The position numbers and the translations under genes are program-made. Of a DNA stretch of 64,000 nucleotides, positions 1 to 8,169 are shown one piece after another. Position 1 is the stretch's first letter. Each line of letters starts with the position of its first letter. This DNA is from Saccharopolyspora hirsuta (GTDB lineage Bacteria; Actinomycetota; Actinomycetes; Mycobacteriales; Pseudonocardiaceae): positions 124,001 to 188,000 of the forward strand of contig NZ_VWPH01000010.1 of the NCBI RefSeq assembly GCF_008630535.1, written 5' to 3'. The notes under the pieces are model-generated. The model did not search any database. It saw only the letters and a program-made list of their open reading frames with translations, and was not told the DNA's origin.

Positions 1-19
1 ACAACTGCAGAGGGGAACC

Positions 20-1594
20 ATGACAGAGAACTCCGGCAGCAATGGGGCGACCCCGTCCCGCCGCCAGGTCCTGTTAGCCGGCACGGCTGCGCTCGGCGCG
101 GCGGCGCTCACCACCACCGGCCTCGGCACCGCTGCGAGCGCGCAGCCCGGTGCGGGCGCGCCGCTCCGGTCGCCGTTCACGCTCGGGGTCGCCTCCGGTG
201 ACCCGCTGCCGAACGGCGTGGTGCTGTGGACCCGGCTGGCCGTGGACCCGCTCGCCGAGAACGGGCTCGGCGGGATGCCCGACCGCGTCGTGCCGGTGCA
301 GTGGCAGGTCGCCGAGGACGAGGGCTTCCGCAAGGTCGTGGCCAGCGGCACCGAGCAGGCGCGGCCGGAGTCCGCGCACTCCGTGCACGTCGAGCTGACC
401 ACCCTCAACCCGGCCACCGAGTACTACTACCGCTTCCGCGTCGGCAGCGAGCTCAGCCCGGTCGGCCGCACCAGGACCGCGCCGCGCTTCGGCGCGCAGC
501 TCGACCGGTTCTCCTTCGCCTTCGCCAGCTGCCAGAACTTCCCGGTCGGGCACTTCAGCGCCTACTCGCACATGGTCCGGGAGGACCTCGACCTGGTCGC
601 CTTCCTCGGCGACTACATCTACGAGAGCGGCTCGAAGGGCACCATCGGCCGCCCGCACGCACCCGCGCACGAGACCTTCGACCTCGCCGACTACCGCACC
701 CGGCACGCCCAGTACAAGACCGACCCCGATCTGCAGGCCGCGCACGCCGCCTTCCCGTGGGTGGTGGTCTTCGACGACCACGAGGTGGAGAACAACTGGG
801 CCGCCGACCGGTCCCAGCCGGACGCCGAGCCCGACCAGGACCCGGCGGTGTTCCGCAAGCGCCGCACCGACGCGTTCCAGGCCTACTACGAGAACATGCC
901 GCTGCGCGAGACCCAGCACGCGTGGGGCGCGAACATGCGCCTGTACCGGCGGCTGACGTTCGGGAACCTGGTGGACTTCCACCTGCTCGACACCCGCCAG
1001 TACCGCGACTTCCAGGACCAGGACAAGCGGCTGGACCCCGAGCGCACGATCCTGGGCGCCGAGCAGCGGAACTGGCTGCTGCGCAACCTCGGCGGCCGGA
1101 CGGCGCGCTGGAACGTCCTGGCGCAGCAGGTGTTCTTCTCGCAGCGCGACTTCACCGCGGGCGACGAGGACTCCTTCAGCGACGACGCGTGGGACAACTA
1201 CGTGGCCGAGCGCAACCTGGTGCGCGACCGCATGGCCAAGGCGTCCAACCCGGTGGTGATCACCGGTGACGTGCACGCCAACTACGTCTGCGACGTCAAG
1301 GCCGACTTCGACGACCCCGCCTCGGCGACGGTGGCCACCGAGCTGGTCGGCACCTCCATCACCTCCAACGGCAACGGCGTCGAGCAGAACCCCGGCGACG
1401 CGGTCCAGCTGGCGGAGAACCCGCACATCAAGTTCATCAACCGGCACCGCGGCTACGTGCGGAACACCATCACGCACTCGGCGTGGACGGCCGACTTCCG
1501 GGTCCTCGACTACGTCGAGACGCCCGGTTCGCCGATCCGCGACCGCGCCCGCTTCGTGATCGACGACGGTCGCCCCGGCGCCAAGCTCGTCTGA
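20..1594 (+). CDS. phoD: Tat-exported PhoD-family alkaline phosphatase
   Basis: Secreted phosphodiesterase/phosphomonoesterase of the PhoD family; members release phosphate from organic esters outside the membrane using Ca and Fe (family knowledge). The 524-residue product starts with a twin-arginine signal (SRRQVLLAG, R14-R15), a hydrophobic stretch and a likely cleavage after ASA at residue 41, so it should be exported folded. PhoD hallmarks are visible in order: SGDPLPNGVVLWTR at 59-72, FASCQNF at 168-174, GDYIYE near 197-202, FDDHEVENNW at 251-260 and ITGDVHANY at 414-422. ATG 20 is preceded by AGAGGGGA at good spacing. The next gene is convergent across a large dyad. Only 19 upstream bases are visible, so Pho-box control cannot be judged. 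Confidence 0.93.
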   Translation: MTENSGSNGATPSRRQVLLAGTAALGAAALTTTGLGTAASAQPGAGAPLRSPFTLGVASGDPLPNGVVLWTRLAVDPLAENGLGGMPDRVVPVQWQVAEDEGFRKVVASGTEQARPESAHSVHVELTTLNPATEYYYRFRVGSELSPVGRTRTAPRFGAQLDRFSFAFASCQNFPVGHFSAYSHMVREDLDLVAFLGDYIYESGSKGTIGRPHAPAHETFDLADYRTRHAQYKTDPDLQAAHAAFPWVVVFDDHEVENNWAADRSQPDAEPDQDPAVFRKRRTDAFQAYYENMPLRETQHAWGANMRLYRRLTFGNLVDFHLLDTRQYRDFQDQDKRLDPERTILGAEQRNWLLRNLGGRTARWNVLAQQVFFSQRDFTAGDEDSFSDDAWDNYVAERNLVRDRMAKASNPVVITGDVHANYVCDVKADFDDPASATVATELVGTSITSNGNGVEQNPGDAVQLAENPHIKFINRHRGYVRNTITHSAWTADFRVLDYVETPGSPIRDRARFVIDDGRPGAKLV

Positions 1595-1620
1595 CGCGAG
1601 GCCCCGCGAGACCGCCATCG

Positions 1621-1712
1621 GGCTCCGTTTCCGCTGTTCAGTCCCCGTGAGCACTTTGTGGTGCGATGACCCCGCAAAGTGCTCACGGGCCACCACCAGC
1701 GGAAACAGGGCC
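1621..1712. repeat. nested inverted repeat between convergent genes
   Basis: Two nested dyads. The inner arms CCCGTGAGCACTTTG (1644-1658) and its exact complement (1675-1689) are 15 bp each around a 16-base loop. The outer arms GTTTCCGCTG (1627-1636) and CAGCGGAAAC (1697-1706) also pair, extending imperfectly to 1621 and 1712. It sits between two convergent genes, so a bidirectional terminator is the simplest reading. The size, the two-tier build and the unpaired flanks also fit a small palindromic mobile repeat. Confidence 0.65.
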
Positions 1713-1817
1713 GACGGTGCCACTGCCGGTTCACAGCGGTCAGCAGGTCGCTGGGCAGCGGGATGACCTCGCCGGTGCAGCGCGAGTATCCGCACCGTGC
1801 GGCAGTGACGACCACCG

Positions 1818-3245
1818 TCAGCTTTCACGGATCTTGCGCAGGTACTTCAGCGCTCGGGCCGCGGCGTGGGCGCCGCACATGCCGTGGGCACCGGGTCCGG
1901 GCGGGGTGGCCGCCGAGCAGAGGTAGACGCCGGGCAGTCCGACGTCGTGGGGGGTGAGCGTCGGGCGGGGGCCGAAGACGAGCTGGCGGGCGGTTTTCGC
2001 GCCCGTCATGATGTTGCCGCCAGCGAAGTTCGGGTTGTACTCGGCGATCTCCGCGGTGGTGCGCACGGCGGTGCCGACGATCCGCTCCCGGAAACCGGGG
2101 GCGAACCGCTCGATCTGCGCGACGATGGCGTCGGTCGCGTCGCCGCGGTAGCCGTTGGGCACGTGGGCGTAGCTCCACACCGGGTGGACATCGCCCACCG
2201 AGCGCTGCGGGTCGGCCAGGTACTGCTGGCCGACGACCACGAACGGTCGCTGCGGCATCCGGCCCGCGTGGATCTCCCGCTCGGTCGCGGCGATCTCGGC
2301 GAAGGAGCCGCCCACGTGGACCGTGCCCGCCCGGCGGGCCGGTTCCGCCGTCCACGGCACCCCGCCCGCGACCGCGAAGTCCACTTTGAACGCTCCCGGC
2401 CCGGGGCGGAACCGCCGGTAGGCACGTGAGATCCGGGCGGGCAGCCGGTCGGCCAGGATCTCGGCCACCGCGGTCGGGGCGAGGTCGAACAGCGTCACGT
2501 CCACCCGCGGCAGGTCGGCCGGGGAGCGCACCCGGACGCCGGTCTCGATCTCGCCGCCCAGGTCGCGCAGCAGTGCGGCCAGCGCACCGGTGATCGAGCG
2601 CGAGCCCCCGGCCGCCACCGGCCAGCCGTGCCGGTGCCCGGCGGTCAGGATGCCCAATCCGATGCTGGCGCTCAGCGGCCGGTCCAGCGGGCGGAACGCG
2701 TGCGCGGCCACCCCGCCGAACAGCGCTTTCGCCCGTTCCCCCGCGAAGATCTTCGCGATCGCCGATGCTGGCATCAGCGCGGGGATCCCGAAGCGGGCGA
2801 GGCGGAGCGGGTGGCGCGGAACCCGCAGCAGCGGGGCGAGAACGTCCGCCGACAGCTCGTCGTAGGACGCCGCTGGCCCGGCGAACAACCACGACCAGCG
2901 GCGGCCGTCGGGACCGAGCCCTCCGGCGGTCTCGGCGACCGAGCGGTGCAGCACCCCGGCGGTGCCGTCGTCGAGCGGGTGGGCGCAGTCGATCTCGGGA
3001 AACCGCCACCGCAAGCCGTAGCGGCCCAGGTCGAGGCTGCGCAGGAAGGTCGACCCGGCGGCCATCGGGTGGACCGCCGAGCACTGGTCGTGCAGCATCC
3101 CCGGCACGATGGCTTCGACCGTGCGAGTGCCTCCACCGATCTCGTCGGCGGCCTCCAGAACGGTGACCCGCACCCCGGCCCGGGCCAGCACGACGGCGGC
3201 GGCGAGCCCGTTCGGGCCGCTGCCCACCACGACCGCCGTGCCCAT
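1818..3245 (-). CDS. FAD-dependent oxidoreductase, phytoene-desaturase-like
   Basis: Amine-oxidase/CrtI-type flavoenzyme (475 residues). The N-terminus carries the dinucleotide fold VVGSGPNGLAAAVVLARAG with GxGxxG near residues 8-13 and an acidic residue at the end of the second strand (VLEAADEIGGG), which binds the FAD ribose. The C-terminus has the FAD-contacting LCSAATPPGPGAHGMCG. This architecture is that of COG1233 phytoene-dehydrogenase-related proteins. No phytoene synthase or other carotenoid gene is near, so a carotenoid role is not supported. It lies 76 bp downstream of the flavin monooxygenase on the same strand and may be co-transcribed with it under the TetR-type operators. Substrate unknown. 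Confidence 0.85.
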   Translation of the reverse strand: MGTAVVVGSGPNGLAAAVVLARAGVRVTVLEAADEIGGGTRTVEAIVPGMLHDQCSAVHPMAAGSTFLRSLDLGRYGLRWRFPEIDCAHPLDDGTAGVLHRSVAETAGGLGPDGRRWSWLFAGPAASYDELSADVLAPLLRVPRHPLRLARFGIPALMPASAIAKIFAGERAKALFGGVAAHAFRPLDRPLSASIGLGILTAGHRHGWPVAAGGSRSITGALAALLRDLGGEIETGVRVRSPADLPRVDVTLFDLAPTAVAEILADRLPARISRAYRRFRPGPGAFKVDFAVAGGVPWTAEPARRAGTVHVGGSFAEIAATEREIHAGRMPQRPFVVVGQQYLADPQRSVGDVHPVWSYAHVPNGYRGDATDAIVAQIERFAPGFRERIVGTAVRTTAEIAEYNPNFAGGNIMTGAKTARQLVFGPRPTLTPHDVGLPGVYLCSAATPPGPGAHGMCGAHAAARALKYLRKIRES

Positions 3246-3321
3246 GCCGAGCTCCCTGTTCCCGAGGTCCGCCGTCGGACCGACGGTAGCGCCCGGAAGG
3301 CGGCACCAGCGATGTGAACCG

Positions 3322-4674
3322 TCAGGCGTAGGCGCGACCGGCCACGCGCCGCGACGTGCGCGCGGCCGGTGCGCTGCGCTGCGCGCCGCGGATCCGTTCG
3401 CGGCGGAGTTCGCGCATGTAGTCGTCGAAGTCGACCTGGATCGTGTGGCGCTTGGAGGCGACGTAGCGCTTGGCGACGGCCTGCCGGTGCTTGGCGATCT
3501 CGGCGAGCATCCCCAGCCGGTCGGGCAGCGCGTAGCTGCCCTGCAGGTGGTCGGCGACGAGCTCGGACTGCCGCTCGGCGATCGGCATGATCGCCCCGAG
3601 CGGCTGCACCAGGCCGATGAAGTACAGGCCCGGCACCCGCGGGTGGAACACCCGCTGGTAGAGGCGGACCTCGTTGTCCTCGCCGGGGTCGAGGAACCCG
3701 GCGTCGAAGAACGGGAAGCTGATCCGGTAGCCGGTGCAGTACACGACCAGGTCCGCCTCGACCCGGCTGCCGTCGGTGAACACCACCGACGAGCGGTCGA
3801 GCCGCGAGATGTTCGGCTTGGGGGTGATCGCGCCGTGCGCCAGCCGGTCGAGGACCCGGCTGGACATCGTCGGGTGCGCCTGCGCGAACTTGTGGTCCGG
3901 GGCGGGCAGCCCGTAGCGGGTCATCCGGCCGGTGGTGGACTTCAGCAGCAGCCGGGCCAGCGGCCACCGGATCCAGCCCGGGATGCGCTCGCTGCCCGCG
4001 ATCTGGTCGTAGGGCCGCCCGAACACGTACTTCGGGATGACGTGGGCGCCGCGGCGCGCGGACAGGTAGGTCGCCGCGCCGTGGTAGCTGGCGTCCACCG
4101 CGATGTCCACCGCCGAGTTGCCCATCCCGACCACGACGACGCGCTTGCCCGCCAGCTGGGCTTCCTCGGTGTAGCTGTGCGAGTGGATCTGCTCGATCGC
4201 GGTGGAGTCGGCGCCGGGGAAGGCCGGTTCGGGCCAGCGCGGGTCCCAGTGGTGCCCGTTGGCCACGCACACCGCCTCGTAGCCGCGGGTCTCCCCGGTG
4301 CTCAGGGTGACGTCGAAACCACCGGGGCGCGGGGCGACGTGCTGCACGCCGGTGCGGAAGGTGATGCGGTCGCGGAGCCCGAAGTGGTCGGCGTAGGCGT
4401 CGAAGTACGCGGCGACCTGGTCGTGCCGGGGGAAGTCGGGCAGCTCGGCGGGCATCGGGAAGTCGCTGAACGCCATCCGCTCGCGCGAGGTGTTGATGTG
4501 CAGCGACCGGTACGCCGCGGAGACCCCGTTGCGGTTGCCCCACACCCAGTTGCCGCCGATCCGGTCGGAGAGCTCGAAGCAGTCGAACGGGATGCCGCGC
4601 TCGAGCAGGACCTTGGCGGTGGCGATCCCGGAGGAACCGGCACCGATGACGCAGACGCGGGGCGGCGCGGACAT
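3322..4674 (-). CDS. flavin-containing monooxygenase (FMO/BVMO type)
   Basis: NADPH- and FAD-dependent monooxygenase (450 residues) expected to hydroxylate a heteroatom or insert oxygen next to a ketone. Visible motifs: FAD fold VIGAGSSGIATAKVL with G11-x-G13-x-x-G16; an FMO-like segment around IEQIHSHSY; a second nucleotide fold VVVVGMGNSAVDIAV for NADPH; and the YCTGY motif before the C-terminal part. The start ATG at 4674 is preceded by GGGAGGTCCC. Two perfect TGACC-type palindromes lie 27-54 bp upstream, and the tetR gene is next upstream on the same strand, so repression by that regulator is likely. The exact substrate cannot be read from the sequence. Confidence 0.88.
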   Translation of the reverse strand: MSAPPRVCVIGAGSSGIATAKVLLERGIPFDCFELSDRIGGNWVWGNRNGVSAAYRSLHINTSRERMAFSDFPMPAELPDFPRHDQVAAYFDAYADHFGLRDRITFRTGVQHVAPRPGGFDVTLSTGETRGYEAVCVANGHHWDPRWPEPAFPGADSTAIEQIHSHSYTEEAQLAGKRVVVVGMGNSAVDIAVDASYHGAATYLSARRGAHVIPKYVFGRPYDQIAGSERIPGWIRWPLARLLLKSTTGRMTRYGLPAPDHKFAQAHPTMSSRVLDRLAHGAITPKPNISRLDRSSVVFTDGSRVEADLVVYCTGYRISFPFFDAGFLDPGEDNEVRLYQRVFHPRVPGLYFIGLVQPLGAIMPIAERQSELVADHLQGSYALPDRLGMLAEIAKHRQAVAKRYVASKRHTIQVDFDDYMRELRRERIRGAQRSAPAARTSRRVAGRAYA

Positions 4675-4700
4675 GACCGTGGGACCTCCCGGAAGCGCTG

Positions 4701-4728
4701 TGACCGGCGGTCATATGACCACTGGTCA
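4701..4728. promoter_or_regulatory. tandem TetR-type operators upstream of the FMO gene
   Basis: Two 13-bp perfect palindromes stand side by side, TGACCGGCGGTCA (4701-4713) and TGACCACTGGTCA (4716-4728), with centres 15 bp apart. They fit TGACC-R-N-Y-GGTCA. A third, less perfect copy stands before the tetR gene itself at 5463-5475. The same motif at both the regulator and its neighbour is what an autoregulated TetR repressor would leave. Confidence 0.7.
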
Positions 4729-4783
4729 CATTAGGGCGCGCCACCACCCGGGACAACCCCGGTCGCACGGTCGGAGCAATGGC

Positions 4784-5440
4784 TCAGCGCCGCGCGTCAG
4801 GTGCGGCGAAGGCCGCGACCAGCACGTTCACCAGCCGGTCCACCGACTCCTCGATCCGCTCCGGATCCCCGGAGCCCAGCCCGAGGACCGGGTCCAGACC
4901 CGGGTTGTGCGGGGCCAGGGCGAGGTGCGGCAGGAGCACGAGCAGCAGCGCCAGGAAGGCGTCCAGGTCGGCGTTCGCGCGCAGCTCCCCCGCGTCCCGG
5001 GCCGTGCGCAGCAGCGGCCGCAGCACCTCCAGGTAGTGGCTGTTGGCCGCCTCGCGCACCGCCGAGCGCGCGGTCATGTCCGGCTCCAGGTTCACCGCGG
5101 CGGTGAAGGCCCGGTCCAGCGGGTTCACCGCGAAGTAGGCCACCCAGTCCCGTGCGAGCTGCCGGAACGCCGGGAAGAACCCCGCCTCCCACGGCAGCTC
5201 GGCGATGCGCTGCTCCATCGCGGCCCGGATGCGGCGGCTCGCCAGGTCGGCCAGGTGGGCGTACAGGTCCGCCTTGTCGCTGAAGTACTGGAACAGGCTG
5301 CCCTTGGCCACCGACGCGGTGCGCGCGATCGCGTTCAGGCTGCCGCCGGAGAACCCGTGCGCGGCGAACTCGGCCTCGGCGGCCCGCAGCACGGCCTCCC
5401 GCCGAGCCTCGGGCAACCGCTCCCACGTCGCCGTCGGCAC
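4784..5440 (-). CDS. TetR-family transcriptional regulator
   Basis: 218-residue repressor. The N-terminal TetR helix-turn-helix is clear: ARREAVLRAAEAEFAAHGF, then the recognition region VAKGSLFQYFSDKADLYAH. The C-terminal ligand domain is helical with no recognisable ligand signature. The GTG at 5440 is chosen because AGGGGAGG (5451-5458) stands 10 bases upstream; GTG 5449 in the same frame is too close to that site. The reading frame is open much further upstream but shows no TetR-like sequence there. It probably binds the three TGACC-type palindromes and so controls itself, the FMO and perhaps the divergent MFS gene. Confidence 0.88.
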   Translation of the reverse strand: MPTATWERLPEARREAVLRAAEAEFAAHGFSGGSLNAIARTASVAKGSLFQYFSDKADLYAHLADLASRRIRAAMEQRIAELPWEAGFFPAFRQLARDWVAYFAVNPLDRAFTAAVNLEPDMTARSAVREAANSHYLEVLRPLLRTARDAGELRANADLDAFLALLLVLLPHLALAPHNPGLDPVLGLGSGDPERIEESVDRLVNVLVAAFAAPDARR

Positions 5441-5462
5441 CCGGACCACCCCTCCCCTGCAA

Positions 5463-5475
5463 CGACCAGCGGTCA
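5463..5475. promoter_or_regulatory. third TetR-type operator, upstream of tetR
   Basis: CGACCAGCGGTCA keeps the GACC/GGTC core of the two perfect sites at 4701-4728 and lies 23 bp upstream of the chosen tetR start, in the 180-bp gap shared with the divergent MFS gene. It is the expected place for autoregulation. Confidence 0.5.
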
Positions 5476-5620
5476 CATTCTGCCGCAGCCGCGCCGGGAA
5501 CCGGAACGACCGGATATAGGCAAAACCGAACGCCCCGGCCGCAGATCGGCCGTTGAACGTCTCAAGCCGACGGTGTGATGTGGACCATGCTCCCCGCTGC
5601 GAGCTGCCCAGGAGAACCAC

Positions 5621-6955
5621 ATGACGACTTCCGATTCGCGCGCCCTCCGCGTCGAGGAGCCAGGTGCCCCGGACCGCTCGAAGGGCTGGGGGCTCGTCCT
5701 CTTCCTCTTCCTGTTCTTCACCCTGAACTTCGCCGACAAGGCGGCCGTCGGGCTGGCCAGCACCCGCATCCGCGCCGACCTGGGGTTGACGGCCGAGCAG
5801 TACGGCCTGCTCAGCAGCGCGTTCTTCTGGCTGTTCGCGGTCGGTGCCGTGGTGCTGAGCGCCGCGCTGCGCAAGGTCTCCTACACCTGGGGTGCCGGGC
5901 TGCTCATGTGCTCGTGGATCCTGAGCATGCTGCCGCTCACCGCGCCCACCACGTTCGGCGTGCTGCTCGCCTCGCGCATCGCGCTGGGCTTCTTCGAAGG
6001 CCCCGCGCACGCCTTCTGCCAGTCGGTGATCGCCGACCGGTTCCCGCCGGAGCGCCGGGCGACGGCCGGTGCCCTGGTCAACGCGGGCTCCTCGGTCGGG
6101 CCGCTGATCGCCGCTCCCACCCTGACGTGGGTGGTCGTGAACTGGTCGTGGCACGGTGCTTTCACCGTCCTGGTCCTCGCCGGTGTCTTGTGGACGATCG
6201 GCTGGTTCTGGTGCTCGGAGCGGCTGCCGTTCCGCAGACCCGCCGACCTCGGCAGCGCGGCGACCGCCCCTGACCCCAACGGGCACATCGCGGTCCCCTT
6301 CCACCGGTTGCTGGGCCTGCGCAGCTTCTGGGGGCTGGTGCTGCTCTCCTTCGCCGGTTACCTCATCTCGTCACTGAAGGTCGCGTGGCTCCCGGCGTAC
6401 CTGTCCGAGGGGCTGGGGTATCCCGCGGGCACGGTCGGCGTGCTGGCCGCCATCCCGTACGCGGCGGCCGTCGTCGTTCTGCTGTCGGCGGGCGCGCTGT
6501 CCGGTCGGCTGCTGCGCCGGGGCCGCAGCTCGCACCTGGCCCGCGGTCAGCTCACCGGCGCGTACCTGGTGCTCGGCGGGCTTTCGATGGCCGCGTTCGC
6601 GCAGCTGGACGCGGGCCCGCTGCAGATGGTGCTCGTCGTGCTCGCCTTCGCGGTCAACAGCGTGGCCTTCTCGGTGGCCTTCGCGGGCGCCTCCGACTTC
6701 CTGCCCGCGCACCAGCGCGTCGCGTTCTTCGGCTGCATCATCGCGGCCTACAGCGTCGCCGGGATCCTGGCCCCCTACGGCCTGGGGCTCATCGTCGACC
6801 AGGCCACCACCCCGGCGCAGGGCTATGCCACCGGGTTCTCCGTCGTCGGCCTCGTCGTGTGCGCGCTGGGCGTTCTCGGCGGGGCGATGCTCAACCCGGA
6901 GCGCGCGAAGTCCGAACTGGAACGTCTGTCGGCAGACCGAGGAGGTAGGTCGTGA
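5621..6955 (+). CDS. MFS transporter, anion:cation symporter type
   Basis: Twelve-helix major facilitator (444 residues), inner membrane. The first helix FLFLFFTLNFADKAAVGLAS, the following long periplasmic stretch and the SVIADRFPPERRATA cytoplasmic motif between helices 4 and 5 resemble the ACS family, which imports organic anions such as hexuronates, phthalate or other carboxylates. ATG 5621 follows AGGAGAACCAC. The CaiB gene starts inside its stop region (4-bp GTGA overlap), so the transporter and the two CoA-acting enzymes form one operon. The likely role is uptake of the carboxylic acid they activate and oxidise. Confidence 0.85.
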   Translation: MTTSDSRALRVEEPGAPDRSKGWGLVLFLFLFFTLNFADKAAVGLASTRIRADLGLTAEQYGLLSSAFFWLFAVGAVVLSAALRKVSYTWGAGLLMCSWILSMLPLTAPTTFGVLLASRIALGFFEGPAHAFCQSVIADRFPPERRATAGALVNAGSSVGPLIAAPTLTWVVVNWSWHGAFTVLVLAGVLWTIGWFWCSERLPFRRPADLGSAATAPDPNGHIAVPFHRLLGLRSFWGLVLLSFAGYLISSLKVAWLPAYLSEGLGYPAGTVGVLAAIPYAAAVVVLLSAGALSGRLLRRGRSSHLARGQLTGAYLVLGGLSMAAFAQLDAGPLQMVLVVLAFAVNSVAFSVAFAGASDFLPAHQRVAFFGCIIAAYSVAGILAPYGLGLIVDQATTPAQGYATGFSVVGLVVCALGVLGGAMLNPERAKSELERLSADRGGRS

Positions 6956-8169
6956 ACGGACCGCTGACGGGTGTCCGCGTGCTGGACCTCGGGCAGTACA
7001 TCGCCGGGCCGTGCGCGGCGCAGGTGCTGGGCGATCTCGGCGCGGAGGTGCTGAAGGTCGAGAGCTTGCGCGGCGATCAGGCCCGGAGCATCGGCCCGTT
7101 CGGCGAAGCGATGGTCCAGGCCTACAACCGCGACAAGCGCAGCATCGCGGTGGACCTCCGCTCCCCGGACGGGCAGCGCGTGCTGCACCAGCTCTTGGGC
7201 ACCGCCGACGTGCTGGTCCAGAACTTCCGGCCCGGTTCCGCCGAACAGCTCGGGATCGGCGTCGCGACCCTCCGCCAGCGCTTCCCGCGGCTGATCTGCG
7301 CCACCGTGACCGGTTTCGGTTCCCGCGGCCCGTCCCGGAACCGCCCCGGACTCGACATCGCGGCCCAAGCCGAGTACGGGCTGATGCACGCGACCGGCGC
7401 AGCGGACGGCGAGCCGCAACGCGTCGGTGTCCCGGTCGCCGACGTCACCGCGGCCAACGCGCTGGCCACCGGGGTGCTCGCCGCGCTCTTCGAACGCGAG
7501 CGCACCGGGCGGGGCGCGCACGTCGAGACCTCGCTGATGGAGGCGGTGATATCGCTGCAGGCCGCCACCTGGAACGAGTACCTGCTGACCGGCACCGCAC
7601 CCCGGCGGAAGGGCAACGGGCAGGCCAACGCCGCTCCCGCCGCCGACGTCGTCGAACTCGCCGACGGCGCGATCGTGATCTCCGCCTACACCGCCGAGAA
7701 GTGGGCCGCCCTGTGCGAGCTGGTCGGGCGACCGGACATGGTCGACGACCCGAGGTTCGCCGACAACCCCGCCCGCGTCCGCAACCGGGCGGCGATGCTC
7801 GACGCGCTGACCAGCGCTTTCGCCGGGATGACCCGCGACCGGGCCATCTCCGCGCTGCTCTCGGCGGGCATCGTCTGCGGAGCCGTCCGCTCCCTCGACG
7901 AGGTCGCCGCGGACGAGGACGTCGCGCGCTCGAACGTCCTGATCGGCGTGACCGACCGCCGCGGTCGCCGCACCACCAGCCCCGGCGCGGCCTTCACCCT
8001 CGACGGGCAGCGCCGCACCGACTCCACCGGTGCTCCGCCGGTCGGCGCGCACACCGCCGAGGTCCTGCGGGAGCTCGGCTACGCCGAGGATGCGATCACC
8101 GACCTCACCGCCCGCCGGGTCGTCGGTGCGCCGACGACCGCCCACCCCCGCGAAAGGACACCGCGTTGA
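6952..8169 (+). CDS. CaiB/BaiF family CoA-transferase
   Basis: Class III CoA-transferase (405 residues). It moves CoA from an acyl-CoA donor to a carboxylate through an aspartyl-CoA anhydride. The N-terminal signature VRVLDLGQYIAGPCAAQVLGD and the LGAEVLKVE segment are typical. The region RPGLDIAAQAEYGLMHATG around residues 130-148 carries the conserved Asp, in the place of the catalytic residue. GTG 6952 overlaps the transporter stop, and the next gene starts within its own stop codon. In this context it probably activates the imported acid for the acyl-CoA dehydrogenase. Which acid is unknown; crotonobetaine-, succinyl- and mesaconate-type members all look alike. Confidence 0.9.
   Translation: MNGPLTGVRVLDLGQYIAGPCAAQVLGDLGAEVLKVESLRGDQARSIGPFGEAMVQAYNRDKRSIAVDLRSPDGQRVLHQLLGTADVLVQNFRPGSAEQLGIGVATLRQRFPRLICATVTGFGSRGPSRNRPGLDIAAQAEYGLMHATGAADGEPQRVGVPVADVTAANALATGVLAALFERERTGRGAHVETSLMEAVISLQAATWNEYLLTGTAPRRKGNGQANAAPAADVVELADGAIVISAYTAEKWAALCELVGRPDMVDDPRFADNPARVRNRAAMLDALTSAFAGMTRDRAISALLSAGIVCGAVRSLDEVAADEDVARSNVLIGVTDRRGRRTTSPGAAFTLDGQRRTDSTGAPPVGAHTAEVLRELGYAEDAITDLTARRVVGAPTTAHPRERTPR

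Noticed and set aside
1510-1815. Minus-strand frame with Cys/Trp-rich product between phoD and the FAD oxidoreductase
   Set aside because: It runs through the nested inverted repeat into the 3' end of phoD and has no family motif or ribosome-binding site; at most a gene remnant.
1818-3245. Carotenoid phytoene desaturase (crtI)
   Set aside because: The fold fits, but no crtB, crtE or other carotenoid genes are nearby and the neighbour is a TetR-controlled monooxygenase.
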